A stretch of 43,764 nucleotides of DNA from Phycisphaerae bacterium (GTDB taxonomy: Bacteria > Planctomycetota > Phycisphaerae > UBA1845 > Fen-1342): the NCBI GenBank assembly GCA_017999985.1, contig JAGNKU010000023.1, forward strand, positions 1 to 43,764. Reading direction: 5' to 3'. The position numbers and the translations under genes are program-made. Below the pieces are notes generated by a model, which was given only the letters and a program-made list of their open reading frames with translations, did no database searches and was not told where the DNA came from. Shown piece after piece: positions 34,866-43,741 of the stretch (positions are counted from its first letter, which is position 1; every line of letters begins with the position of its first letter).

Positions 34866-36161
34866 ATGCGCGTTTTTGTCGTTGCCACGCTTTTCTCCGC
34901 GGTGGTGCTGCTCGCGATCCTGTCGCGCGCTGTCGTCGGGCGCGCCGCAGGCTCAGCGCGGATCGTGCTGCGCGTGTCCAACTGGGGCAGCCCGGCAGTC
35001 GAATCGGGCTTCATGACGCTGGAACGCGAAATCCGCGAAGAGTTCGAACAGATGCATCCCGGCGTCCGCGTGCAATTCGAGCAGATTCCCGGGTTCGGCC
35101 AGTACGCCCCCAAGCTGCTGATGATGCATGTCAGCGGCAGTGTCCCCGACGTGATCGCCCTCGACGCTTCGTCGGCGGCCGTGTTCATCGACAACGGCGT
35201 GGTCCGCGACCTGGCGCCGCTGGTCGCCGAAGACCCAGAATTCCGTCTGGCCGACTACTTCGAACGGGTCGTGCAGATCTTCCGTCGGGACCAGCGGGTC
35301 TACTCCATCCCGCTCGATTTCACGCCCATGATGATGTACTACAACCGGCGCCTGTTCGACGCGGCCGGCGTGCCCTATCCGCAGCGCGGCTGGACCTGGG
35401 ACGAGTTCCTGCATGCGGCCCAGCGTCTGACCATCCCCGCCGACCAGCCGGGGGCACCTCCCCGCCAGTACGGCATGTACTTCATGAACGTCATGCCGTT
35501 CTGGGTCCCGTGGTTGTGGACCAACGGCGGCGACGTGCTGGACCCGACCGGCCGCCAGGCCACCGGCAACTTCGACGGCCCGCGCTCGGTCGCGGCCATG
35601 CAGTTCCTGACCGATCTCATGCTCACGCACCATGTCGCCCCGACCATCGACGAAGGCAAGGCCGCCGGCGTAGACCTGTTCCGCTCTGGCCGCGCCGCCA
35701 TGGACGTCAAAGGCCACTGGATGATGATCGACTACCAAGCCGAGGGGCTCGACTTCGGCGTGGTGGACCTACCCACGAACACCGGCCAACCGACCACGGT
35801 GATCTACGCGAGCGGCCTCTCGATCATGACCAAGTCGCCTCACGCCGACCTCGCCTGGGAGTACATCAAGTACATGACCAGCCGCGAAGTGCAGGTGCGG
35901 CGCGTGTCCTCCGGGCTGGCCATTTCGGGCAACCGGCAGGCGGCGGCGCACTACGCCGGGACGCCCGTGGAGGACGCGTTCATCGCCGCCGTGGAGTACG
36001 CCCGGGCGCCGTGGGGCGCGACGGTCGAGCGCTACCCCGTGGTCGAGGCGTTGGGGGAAGAGATGATGGAAGACCTGCTCCGCTCGCGCGCCGCGCTCGG
36101 CGTCCAGACGGAGCTGCACCGTGCCGCCCAGCTCATCGATGCGGCCCTGGCGGAGCCGTGA
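34866..36161 (+). CDS. Sugar ABC transporter substrate-binding protein (family 1)
   Basis: The product is 431 aa. The N-terminal hydrophobic segment (MRVFVVATLFSAVVLLAIL) is a signal peptide or anchor without lipobox. It follows the MalE/UgpB-type binding proteins: LRVSNWGSP, EEFEQMHPGVRVQFEQIPG, YAPKLLMMHVSGSVPDVIALD, VYSIPLDFTPMMMYYNRRLFDAAGVP, RGWTWDEFLHAAQRLT, YFMNVMPFWVPWLWTNGGDVLD, and FRSGRAAMDVKGHWMM. It should bind an oligosaccharide and pass it to the two permeases, whose genes overlap this one (TGATG). Length and layout are complete. The ligand is unknown; adjacent glycosidases suggest plant- or algal-type oligosaccharides. Confidence 0.92.
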   Translation: MRVFVVATLFSAVVLLAILSRAVVGRAAGSARIVLRVSNWGSPAVESGFMTLEREIREEFEQMHPGVRVQFEQIPGFGQYAPKLLMMHVSGSVPDVIALDASSAAVFIDNGVVRDLAPLVAEDPEFRLADYFERVVQIFRRDQRVYSIPLDFTPMMMYYNRRLFDAAGVPYPQRGWTWDEFLHAAQRLTIPADQPGAPPRQYGMYFMNVMPFWVPWLWTNGGDVLDPTGRQATGNFDGPRSVAAMQFLTDLMLTHHVAPTIDEGKAAGVDLFRSGRAAMDVKGHWMMIDYQAEGLDFGVVDLPTNTGQPTTVIYASGLSIMTKSPHADLAWEYIKYMTSREVQVRRVSSGLAISGNRQAAAHYAGTPVEDAFIAAVEYARAPWGATVERYPVVEALGEEMMEDLLRSRAALGVQTELHRAAQLIDAALAEP

Positions 36162-37069
36162 TGGACCACCAGCGCACCAACTGGCGCGGCTACGTCTTCA
36201 TCGCTCCGGCGACGATCTACCTGACCGTCTTCGCGTTCGTGCCCATGCTCCTGGCCGCGTGGATGTCGCTGCATCGCTGGCACCTGCTCAAGACTGAGCA
36301 CCCGTTCGTCGGCTTCGCGAACTACGTCGCCCTGGCCCAGGACCCGTTCTTCCGCAACACCATCGCCAACACCGTGCTGTACGCCGCGTTCGCCGTGCCG
36401 CTCGGGGTGATCACGTCGCTGGCGGTCGCGCTGCTCGTGACGCGGCAGCTCCGCGGGGTCGGAATCTTCCGCACGCTGTACTACATCCCGGCGGTCAGCT
36501 CGCAGGTCGCGCTCTCGATGGTGTGGATCTGGATTCTGTTGCCCGGCGAGCAGGGCCTGGTGAATTTCTGCCTCGACCGGCTCAACGCCTGGCTGGGGAC
36601 CGGCATTCCGACCGACACCAACTTTCTGGGCCGGCCAGGCTGGGCGATGGCGGCGCTGGTCGCGATGAGCCTGTGGGTCGGCCTCGGGCCACGCATGGTC
36701 ATCTTCCTGGCCGGCCTCCACGCGATCCCCGAGCCGCTGTACGAGGCGGCGGCCCTCGACGGCTGCAACGCCCGCCAGCGCTTCTGGTACATCACGCTCC
36801 CGCAACTCGCGCCGACCACGCTGTTCGTCATCGTCACGACAACCATCGCGTCGTTTCAGCTTTTCACACCCGTTTACATGATGACCAAGGGCGGCCCACG
36901 CCGCACGACGGACGTGGTCCTGTACCACATCTTCAACGAGGCGTGGCAGAAATTCGAGGTCGGGATGGCCAGCGCGCAGTCCTACGTCCTTTTCGCCATC
37001 ATCCTGCTCGCCGCCACTTTCCAGCTCTGGATCATGCGGCGCGGCCTGCGCGAGGAGACGCTGCAATGA
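36161..37069 (+). CDS. Sugar ABC transporter permease, MalF/UgpA type
   Basis: The product is 302 aa with six hydrophobic segments. The start at 36161 overlaps the binding-protein stop by one base (TGATG). Typical features are RGYVFIAPATIYLTVFAFVPMLLAAWMSL at the N-terminus, FRNTIANTVLYA near 62, and the EAA coupling loop LYEAAALDGCNARQRFWYITLPQLAP near 200. It pairs with the next permease and forms the membrane pore. The ATPase partner is not encoded nearby, so a shared MalK/MsmX-like ATPase elsewhere is implied. Confidence 0.93.
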   Translation: MDHQRTNWRGYVFIAPATIYLTVFAFVPMLLAAWMSLHRWHLLKTEHPFVGFANYVALAQDPFFRNTIANTVLYAAFAVPLGVITSLAVALLVTRQLRGVGIFRTLYYIPAVSSQVALSMVWIWILLPGEQGLVNFCLDRLNAWLGTGIPTDTNFLGRPGWAMAALVAMSLWVGLGPRMVIFLAGLHAIPEPLYEAAALDGCNARQRFWYITLPQLAPTTLFVIVTTTIASFQLFTPVYMMTKGGPRRTTDVVLYHIFNEAWQKFEVGMASAQSYVLFAIILLAATFQLWIMRRGLREETLQ

Positions 37070-37905
37070 AGCGCACGCTCCTCGCCGCGATCCAATACCT
37101 GCTCCTCGCCGCGATCGCGGTCAGCACCATCACGCCCTTCGTCTGGATGTTCTTCACCTCGCTGCATCCGCCGCAGGCCCAGATCCCGACCATGGCCACG
37201 CTGTTCTGCCCGGACGGCTGGCACTTTGAGAACTACACTTACGTGCTCACGTTCGCCGAGCTGCCGGTCTGGCGCTTCGCGGTCAACAGCTTCCTCGTCA
37301 CCGCCGGCGTGGTGCTGTTTCAGCTCACGCTCTGCGCGCTGGCCGCCTACGGGTTCGCCCGGCTGCACTTCCGCGGACGCGACACGCTCTTCTTCGTCTT
37401 CCTGCTCACGATGATGATCCCGGCCCAGGTGCTGATCGTGCCGCTGTTCACGCTCGTGCAGCGCATGGGCCTGCTCGACACCTACGCCGGCCTAATCATC
37501 CCCTACCCCTATCTCAGCACGGCGTTCGGCACGTTCCTGCTGCGGCAGTATTTCATCGGCATCCCCCGCGCGCTCGACGACGCCGCCCGCCTCGACGGCT
37601 GCGGCGACTGGCGCATCCTCTGGTACGTGATCCTGCCCTCGGCCAAGCCGGCCCTCGCGACGCTGGCCGCCTTCGCCTTCATCTGGACCTGGTGCGACTT
37701 CTACTGGCCCCTGCTGGCGACGAGCACGACCACCATGCGGACGCTCGAAGTGGGACTCTCGGTCTTCAGCGACGCCTACGGCGGCACGCGCTGGCCGCTC
37801 CAGATGGCCGCCGCGGTGATCGTCCTGGTGCCGGTGCTGGCCGTGTTCCTGGCGATGCAGCGGTTCTTCATCCGCGGTGCCGTGGTGAGCGGGCTCAAAG
37901 GTTAA
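37066..37905 (+). CDS. Sugar ABC transporter permease, MalG/UgpE type
   Basis: The product is 279 aa with six hydrophobic segments. The start overlaps the first permease by 4 nt (ATGA). Features: TITPFVWMFFTSLHP after the first helix, FENYTYVLTF, FRGRDTLFFVFLLTMMIPAQVLIVPLF, and the EAA loop LDDAARLDGCGDWRILWYVILPSAKP near 170. The 3' end overlaps the 3' end of the convergent histidine-kinase gene by 11 nt, so there is no room for a terminator between them. It completes the importer membrane part. Confidence 0.93.
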   Translation: MKRTLLAAIQYLLLAAIAVSTITPFVWMFFTSLHPPQAQIPTMATLFCPDGWHFENYTYVLTFAELPVWRFAVNSFLVTAGVVLFQLTLCALAAYGFARLHFRGRDTLFFVFLLTMMIPAQVLIVPLFTLVQRMGLLDTYAGLIIPYPYLSTAFGTFLLRQYFIGIPRALDDAARLDGCGDWRILWYVILPSAKPALATLAAFAFIWTWCDFYWPLLATSTTTMRTLEVGLSVFSDAYGGTRWPLQMAAAVIVLVPVLAVFLAMQRFFIRGAVVSGLKG

Positions 37906-39787
37906 CGACCGGCGTTCCGAGCACTTCCCGCACGCGTTCCAGCAGGACCCGCGGCGCAAACGGCTTCGGCAGCATGTGCTCCCAGGGCCGCGCTGCCCGC
38001 CCCGTGTCCGCCATGTCCCCCAGGTACCCGGACACGAGCAGGCAGCGCAGACCGGGGTGGGTATCGTGCAGCCGCGTCGCCAACTCGCGCCCGTTCATGC
38101 CGGGCATGATCATGTCGGTGACCAGCAGGCTGATGGCGTCGGCGCTCTGACGCGCCAGCTCCAGCGCGGCGCTGCCGTTCGGAGCCTCGAGTACCTTGTA
38201 TCCCGCGCCGGTCAGAACCCGGCACATGACCTGGCGCACACTGGCCTCGTCCTCGCAGACCAGGACGACCTCCGTACCGCGCGCGGGACGGCGCCCCGCG
38301 TCCGTCACCTCCAGCCGCTGCGACTCCATCCCGCCCTCGTGCAGCGGCAGCGTCACGCAGAACGTCGCTCCCTGCCCCGGCGCGCTCTTCACGCTGACTT
38401 GCCCACCCGACTGCTGCACCACGCCGTAAACCGTGGACAGCCCAAGCCCGGTCCCCGCCCCCGGCGCCTTCGTGGTGAAAAACGGCTCGAACGCCCGCTG
38501 CAGCGTGTGCGGATCCATGCCCACCCCGTTGTCAGACACCGTCAGTTGCGCGCAGCGCCCGGCATGCCCCGTGACCAGCGCCATCGTTCCAGCCGCATCC
38601 GGCGCGACCGGCGCGCAACTGAGCTCGATGCGCCCGCCACCGTGGATCGCATCGCGCGCGTTGACCACGAGGTTGATCACCACCTGCTCCATCTGGCCGC
38701 GGTCCGCGCACACCGGACAGGGACCGCCCGTGCAGCGCAGCGCCACTTCGATGTCCTCACGCACCAGCCGTCGCAGGAGCGGATGCATGTCCCGCACCAG
38801 CTGCTGCAGGTCGAAGACCGTCGGGTTGCTCGGCTGCTTCCGACTGAACGCCAACAGTTGCTTCGTCAGGTTCGCCGCCCGCCGCGCCGCGCCATCGACA
38901 CGCCGCACCCACTCCGACCACTCGGCCGGCTGCTCGGGCGTCGCGATCTCGAGCAGCAGTTCCGTCCCGCCCAAGATCACCGTCAACAGGTTGTTGAAAT
39001 CGTGGGCGATGCCGCCGGCGAGATGGCCGAGCGCCTCCATGCGCTGGGCGTGGCGGAGCTGCTCCTCGACTGCCTGCCGGCGCAGCTCCGCCAGCTCGCG
39101 CTCGTGCATCTCCTGCTGCAATTGTTCGCGCTTCTCAATCAGCTCCCGGTAAAGCCGGTCATTCACGATCGAAATCGCAATGTGGTTCGCCACAATCTGC
39201 AGGTGGTTGAGTTCCGACTCGCTGAAACGGCGCACGCGCCGCGACGTGAAAATGCCCAGCACGCCGACGACGCTGTCTTCCACCAGCAGCGGCGCGCCGG
39301 CGTACGACCGGAACCGGAACTTCTGCTCGTCGTCGCGGGCCTGCGCGGCGAGGTCCGCCGTCGCTGACTCCGTCTCGACATCTTCCACCATGAATGGTTG
39401 ACGTTCGTGAATCAGCACACGGGCAATGCCGACCTGCGCCGGCAATCGCGGGCTCAGTTGGCCCGTCGGCACCCCCGTGGCCGCCAGCAGGACCAGCTCC
39501 TGTCCTTCCAGCGTCCGCACGACGCACGCATCCACGCCGTACGCCGCCCGCACTTTTTCCAGCAGCCCGTGGACCTGGGCGGGCAACGGACCGGCACCGA
39601 CCACGGGGTTGGTGATCTTGGCGATGAGCGTCAGCCGCTCGAGGGCATGCTCGTAGTCCTCGCCCGTCCGCGGCGTTTGCGGGCGTTCCGGCCCGCGCCC
39701 CTGCGTCCCGGCCGGTCGGTGCGCCGCTTCGTCCTCTGGCGCTGCGCCACCGGCGCACATCGGTCTGGATTGTTCGTCCGATCCCAT
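37895..39787 (-). CDS. Cytoplasmic hybrid histidine kinase: GAF, HisKA, HATPase, receiver
   Basis: The product is 630 aa with no signal peptide or membrane segment. A GAF domain spans ~50-210. A coiled coil (ELIEKREQLQQEMHERELAELRRQ) links to the HisKA helix with phosphoacceptor H262 in GGIAHDFNNLL. The HATPase boxes are VINLVVNARDAI (N), DNGVGMD (G1), FEPFFTTK (F) and GTGLGLSTVYG (G2). The C-terminal receiver has acidic CEDE, phosphoacceptor D558 in VTDMIMPG, and K608 in LPKPF. The set is complete and should autophosphorylate and pass phosphate to its own receiver. It has no DNA-binding output, so a phosphotransfer partner lies elsewhere. The ribosome site is weak. The GAF domain may sense a small molecule. 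Whether it regulates the adjacent sugar importer is only suggested by position. Confidence 0.93.
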   Translation of the reverse strand: MGSDEQSRPMCAGGAAPEDEAAHRPAGTQGRGPERPQTPRTGEDYEHALERLTLIAKITNPVVGAGPLPAQVHGLLEKVRAAYGVDACVVRTLEGQELVLLAATGVPTGQLSPRLPAQVGIARVLIHERQPFMVEDVETESATADLAAQARDDEQKFRFRSYAGAPLLVEDSVVGVLGIFTSRRVRRFSESELNHLQIVANHIAISIVNDRLYRELIEKREQLQQEMHERELAELRRQAVEEQLRHAQRMEALGHLAGGIAHDFNNLLTVILGGTELLLEIATPEQPAEWSEWVRRVDGAARRAANLTKQLLAFSRKQPSNPTVFDLQQLVRDMHPLLRRLVREDIEVALRCTGGPCPVCADRGQMEQVVINLVVNARDAIHGGGRIELSCAPVAPDAAGTMALVTGHAGRCAQLTVSDNGVGMDPHTLQRAFEPFFTTKAPGAGTGLGLSTVYGVVQQSGGQVSVKSAPGQGATFCVTLPLHEGGMESQRLEVTDAGRRPARGTEVVLVCEDEASVRQVMCRVLTGAGYKVLEAPNGSAALELARQSADAISLLVTDMIMPGMNGRELATRLHDTHPGLRCLLVSGYLGDMADTGRAARPWEHMLPKPFAPRVLLERVREVLGTPVVNL

Positions 39788-40203
39788 TCAGCCCACGTCA
39801 CCGCTGCGGCGCGAAGCCAACTCTGTCAGCCTGTCCAGTCGATGTACCCTCGTTACACAGACGTCAATCTGGCCGGACGGGCCCGTGTTCGTCCGCTCCC
39901 CAGTGAGCCTCATTCTACCAATTGGCCCGCTGATTACCACTGAAAATGTCTGTGCGCCACGTGCCAGACGTCGCCATTCCGGCCCAAACGCGGCACTCTC
40001 ACGCATTCACAGCGCGGCGCCAACCACCCGCGCACCGCCGCTCGAACGCCGCCGGAGAGTCGATCGTGCGATCGCCCGGCGGGCGCCGATTTTGCGCTCC
40101 CGCAGTCCAGCTCACCCGCAGTCTTACGCCGGGCCCGCGCGCCATCGAACAACCGCTCTATGGCTCCGGTCTGCGGGCCGTCATCCGCTCGGCTGAAGTG
40201 CGC
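39788..40203. other. 416-bp intergenic region, no gene seen
   Basis: It lies between the GH63-like gene end and the histidine-kinase start, both on the minus strand. Read leftwards, TAGAAT (complement of 39912-39917) could be a -10 for the kinase gene, about 125 nt upstream of its start, but no good -35 accompanies it. Frames crossing this region are Arg/Pro-rich without ribosome sites. No terminator hairpin with a U-tract was found for transcription arriving from the right. Confidence 0.4.
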
Positions 40204-42207
40204 CTATCGCAATTCCGGCAAATCCTCGTACGGCTCGATGCGGCGCCGCAGCTTGCCGCCGCGATCGAGATACTCCGAGAGCGTCTCCAGTTCGGCCCGC
40301 ACCGGCGTGCCGTCCAGCGTCGTGTCGCGCAGGTGACCCCAGGCCAGTAGCGGCAGCAAGATGCCGAAGCTGTACAGCGGGTCGCTCTCGGGCGTGTCGT
40401 CGCCGTCGGCGGTCTCCGCGTGGTAGTTCTCGTGCAGGTGGCCTTCGTCGAGCCACTCGGCCCGCATGGTCTCCAGGCAACCGCGCGCTAACGTAGCCGC
40501 CGCTTCCTCCTGCCGTGCCTCGCGCAGCGCCCAATGCACCAGCAGCGCCTGCGCCGGCCAGATCCGCCCGCGGACGTAATACTGCTCCGGATACGCGGGA
40601 TCGTCGCGCGGCGAGACCGGCAGCAAGTAGCGCCCGCCGAACCGCCGGGGATTCAGCAGGTGCCCGTCAATCGCGCGCCGCGTGTGCGCGACCGACATGT
40701 GCGGCAGCAGCAACGGATAGAAGCAGGTCGGGGCGGCACGCGTGTTCCACGTACCGTTCCAGTCGCGACTAAGCCAGAGCCCGATCTCGTCGCACCAGAG
40801 CTGCTGATCGACGAGACGGCCGACACGCTCGGCATACTCGCGGTAACGCGCCGCCTCGGCTCCTCGCCCGAGCAGCTCCGCCATCCGCGCCAGGCACGCC
40901 GCATCCGCCGCATTCAGCGCGCTCAGACCGATGTCGGTCTGCTCCTGCGTGCTGGCCTCGGCATTGAACCGCACGCCGTCCCACATCGGGTGGTTGTCCA
41001 TGCCGGTTTCGTAGCGGCTGGCCCACAACGAGTGCGATTGCCATTGCGGATGGGCCGGCGCGGCTGGATGGCTGCCCCACTCCAGCAGACCATCGCCGTT
41101 GCCGTCGCGGTTGCGCCGCCACCACGCGTGGTAGCGACACAGCCCTTCGTAGTGCTCCTCGACCAGCGTCCGGTCCTTCGTGCGCTGGTACGTCTTCCAG
41201 ATCCCCAAGCTCGCGACCGGCGGCATCGCACGGTCGTACGTGATCCCGAGCGGACTGGCGATTCCCGGAATCAGCCCGTACGGCGTCTGCACCGCCATCT
41301 GCGGACCGACGATCTGGCGCGCGAGCTCCAGGTCGTATTCCGCCGCCGCGGGGATCAGCAGGAACGTGTCCCAGTTGAACAGCACCCACTCGCCGTAGTT
41401 GCCGTGCACGCACCAGTCGCGGCTGCAAACCTGCACCGGCTCGCCGCGATCCGCGGCCCAGATCATGTTCCAGCCGATGCCGTACACGATCGCCGCGTAC
41501 GCCCACCAGAATTCCGCCGGGACGTACGAGAAGCACGCCAGGTATTCACGCCGCGCCGCCGCGACACGGCCCGCGATGTCGCGCTCCTCGGCGGTGAGCG
41601 GCGTGTTCTCATCGCCCGGGCGGCGCTCGGACTCCGTGCGGATTTCCAGCCGGCGCCCGTCGTCGGGTAGGGCCTGAATGACGGCGACAAATGGCCGGCA
41701 CAGCGGCGCCGTGATGGTCGACCCCACGCGATGCGCCGTCGGCGACGGCGACATGACGCGCCAGCCGCGCTCGCGCCCCTGGGCCAGCACCTCGTTCTCG
41801 CGCGTCACGACGCGTCCGGCGCCGGCGCGCTGGTAGAGCGTCTCCAGTTGAATCTGCAGGTCGCCCGCCGCCGCCGGTTCGAAGCACCGCACGAGCAAAT
41901 AGGTCTGATCTCCGTCGCCGGCGACCTCGAACGACCAGCGCACGGCACCGCTGCGCAGCGTGACCTGGGCGTACCGGCCGCGAAAATCGTTCGGCCCGAG
42001 CCGGTCGAGCGCCGGCCAGCGAAACTCCGACTGGTACACGCGCGTGCGGCGGTTATACAGTGCCACGCGCACGAGCAGGTCCTCGGGCCCATTGAGCACG
42101 CCCGCGAGCGTGCTGCGTTCCCAGCAGCGCCAGGGATTACCGTCGAATTTGAACACCGGCCGCACCTCCGTCGTCGCGCCGCGGCACACCGCCGCCCAAT
42201 AGGTCAC
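40204..42207 (-). CDS. GH63-like (alpha/alpha)6-barrel glycosidase
   Basis: The product is 667 aa without signal peptide. The start is GTG 42207, the only plausible one before the upstream in-frame stop. The N-terminal ~200 residues are a beta-sandwich. The rest is an (alpha/alpha)6 barrel as in GH63 / mannosylglycerate-hydrolase-like enzymes (MGH1-like): NWDTFLLIPAA, GLIPGIA, HAWWRRNRDGNGDGLLEWGS, RYETGMDNHPMWDG with presumed catalytic acid D404, ARYREYAERVGRLVDQQLWCDEIGLW, YVRGRIWPAQALLVHWAL, and HLHENYHAETADGDD with presumed base E593. It is likely an alpha-glucosidase- or alpha-mannosidase-like exo-enzyme acting in the cytoplasm on imported or stored sugars. Substrate is not determined. 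It is a lone leftward unit between the kinase and the divergent lipoprotein gene. Confidence 0.82.
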   Translation of the reverse strand: MTYWAAVCRGATTEVRPVFKFDGNPWRCWERSTLAGVLNGPEDLLVRVALYNRRTRVYQSEFRWPALDRLGPNDFRGRYAQVTLRSGAVRWSFEVAGDGDQTYLLVRCFEPAAAGDLQIQLETLYQRAGAGRVVTRENEVLAQGRERGWRVMSPSPTAHRVGSTITAPLCRPFVAVIQALPDDGRRLEIRTESERRPGDENTPLTAEERDIAGRVAAARREYLACFSYVPAEFWWAYAAIVYGIGWNMIWAADRGEPVQVCSRDWCVHGNYGEWVLFNWDTFLLIPAAAEYDLELARQIVGPQMAVQTPYGLIPGIASPLGITYDRAMPPVASLGIWKTYQRTKDRTLVEEHYEGLCRYHAWWRRNRDGNGDGLLEWGSHPAAPAHPQWQSHSLWASRYETGMDNHPMWDGVRFNAEASTQEQTDIGLSALNAADAACLARMAELLGRGAEAARYREYAERVGRLVDQQLWCDEIGLWLSRDWNGTWNTRAAPTCFYPLLLPHMSVAHTRRAIDGHLLNPRRFGGRYLLPVSPRDDPAYPEQYYVRGRIWPAQALLVHWALREARQEEAAATLARGCLETMRAEWLDEGHLHENYHAETADGDDTPESDPLYSFGILLPLLAWGHLRDTTLDGTPVRAELETLSEYLDRGGKLRRRIEPYEDLPELR

Positions 42208-42453
42208 CGACCGAACCCCATGAACACTCGCAGGGGATCACGCCCGCGGTGGAGACGTTTCCGCACCCGCGTGTTCAAGACCTGCCCGGTCAGCCCACCG
42301 TATGATAGCAGGCTGGCACGGCCGCGACCGGCCGGCAACTCGACCGCCGACGACGTTCAGGTTTGACCGCTTGGCTTTGGACCCGGGAACCCGACAGCAG
42401 GCCGATGCGTCCAGCAGCAAGGCCGGCGGGACCGGCGTGGCGGGAGGATGGCG
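42208..42453. other. Divergent intergenic region
   Basis: This 246-bp gap separates the GH63-like gene (-) from a small lipoprotein gene (+). I see no consensus promoter, strong palindrome or RNA motif. It must contain the start signals for both genes. Confidence 0.35.
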
Positions 42454-42972
42454 ATGTGCGCCCAATCTCGATGCATACGCGAAATCGTGGCTGCGATACT
42501 GGCTGCGGCCTTGGCCAGCGGATGTCTGGCGGTAGCTAGATGTCATGTGAGCGGGCCGCCGCGGCCGTGGGGCGCGTCGCCGGTCGTGAACGCGGCGTTG
42601 CCGAACGACGTGCCGCTCTACGACGACCGGGCCGCGGATGGGGATACGCGCGTGGTGGCGCGGTCTCGGGGGTGCGAAGAATTCTGGAAAAAGCGGCGGG
42701 GCGACTGGGAGTACACGTGGCTGGTGGCACGGTTCGACGTGCTCAAGGTCGAGCGGGGAAGCTGGCCGGACCCGACGCTGAGCTTCGTGTGCTGGGACGC
42801 GGGGCCGACCCTCGAGTCGGGAATCCTCCTGTACACGCGGCCATGGCCGTACCGCAAGGGCGTGACACTGGCGTTCGACCTGGACACGACGCAGCGCCCG
42901 GCGCGCGTGATCGGGCAGGTGGTGCGCCACGACCCGTTCGCGGCGCCGACCACGCAACCGGCGGCCCCATGA
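42454..42972 (+). CDS. Small putative lipoprotein, unknown function
   Basis: The product is 172 aa. ATG 42454 is chosen over the ATG at 42448 because GGGAGG ends right at the latter and is 6 nt from the former. The signal peptide (IREIVAAILAAALASGC) has a lipobox with C24. The mature part has one small beta-rich domain: YDDRAADGDTRVVARSRGCEEFW, WEYTWLVARFDVLKVERGSW, and TLSFVCWDAGPTLESGILLYTRPWPYRKG. This reads like domains that report a rate or cost in conserved hypothetical proteins; I recognise no family. The end is TTQPAAP. It may be co-transcribed with nothing: the next gene has its own -10. Confidence 0.65.
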   Translation: MCAQSRCIREIVAAILAAALASGCLAVARCHVSGPPRPWGASPVVNAALPNDVPLYDDRAADGDTRVVARSRGCEEFWKKRRGDWEYTWLVARFDVLKVERGSWPDPTLSFVCWDAGPTLESGILLYTRPWPYRKGVTLAFDLDTTQRPARVIGQVVRHDPFAAPTTQPAAP

Positions 42973-43087
42973 CGCGGCAGTCGACGACGCGGGGAGCGAG
43001 TGTGCGGGTTGCAGGGGCGGAGCCTGCTGCCAACCAGCCCAAGGTCCGGACGGCGAACGTCACGAGGGCGGGTTGCATCGCATGCGT

Positions 43088-43093
43088 TACAAT
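43088..43093 (+). promoter_or_regulatory. -10 element close to the zinc-ribbon gene start
   Basis: TACAAT ends only 5 nt before ATG 43099. If used, transcription would begin at or next to the start codon and give a leaderless mRNA. No ribosome site is present before this ATG, which agrees. No -35 is visible. Confidence 0.4.
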
Positions 43094-43098
43094 GCGGC

Positions 43099-43602
43099 AT
43101 GACCCCGCCCGAATTGCATGAACGCTGCCTCGATTGTGGCTACATCCTTGATGGGCTCCCCGAGCTACGGTGCCCGGAATGCGGGCGGGCTTTCGATCCG
43201 GGTGATCCGACCACGTACGTGGTCAGGCCAAAGTGTGGGGTGCCGTATCTGGTTGCCGCGCTGGGGGCCGTGTGCGGCCTGTTGGCCGGGTGTAGTGCCG
43301 CGGCGTTCGTGCTGCGATATCTGTCGTGGTTTCTCAACTCAGAATTCGTAGTTGTCGGCGTCTGCTTGGTCTTCCTGCTTGTGATCGGCAGTATCTTGTC
43401 TGGCTCATGGACCGCCAGCAGGTGCATCAAAGCCCTCGATCTTCCACCCGCAGCGTTGTGCCATCGATCCTGCTGCAAAATTGCTCTGGGACTCGCCACT
43501 CCGTTCAAAGCACTCAATTTGCTTGTGTATCTGCCTCCTGAGGTCACGCTGGTTCTTGTCGTCCTGGTTGCGATCTGGCTGGTTCGCGTTCTCTCGTGCT
43601 GA
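43099..43602 (+). CDS. Zinc-ribbon membrane protein, unknown function
   Basis: The product is 167 aa. An N-terminal zinc ribbon reads CLDCGYILDGLPELRCPECG, followed by RAFDPGDPTTY, a combination typical of planctomycete membrane proteins. After a short linker there are three to four hydrophobic segments (VPYLVAALGAVCGLLAGCSAAAFVL; SEFVVVGVCLVFLLVIGSIL; a C-terminal one ending VLVAIWLVRVL). The product is probably an inner-membrane protein with the ribbon on the cytoplasmic face. Function unknown. The start follows the CLDCG layout; there is no ribosome site, but a TACAAT box lies just upstream. Confidence 0.7.
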   Translation: MTPPELHERCLDCGYILDGLPELRCPECGRAFDPGDPTTYVVRPKCGVPYLVAALGAVCGLLAGCSAAAFVLRYLSWFLNSEFVVVGVCLVFLLVIGSILSGSWTASRCIKALDLPPAALCHRSCCKIALGLATPFKALNLLVYLPPEVTLVLVVLVAIWLVRVLSC

Positions 43603-43741
43603 TGGCCGAGTTCATGTGGCGCGCTTGCTCCCGCAGGGGCTCCGTCTCCCGGGAGCGACTTGGCCCATCGTGCGACGTGCGATCAGGTTGCCGCCCGGGC
43701 CTGCAACGCCTGCAAGTCCGGGCCTTTCTATCGCTTACGAA

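Noticed and set aside
34556..36160. Upstream extension of the MalF-type permease frame
   Set aside because: The frame is open by chance through the binding-protein gene; the extension is Arg/Pro-rich and the real start is the TGATG overlap at 36161.
43685..43730. Terminator for the partial tRNA
   Set aside because: CCCGG/CCGGG arms can pair but the loop is long and no U-tract follows on the minus strand.
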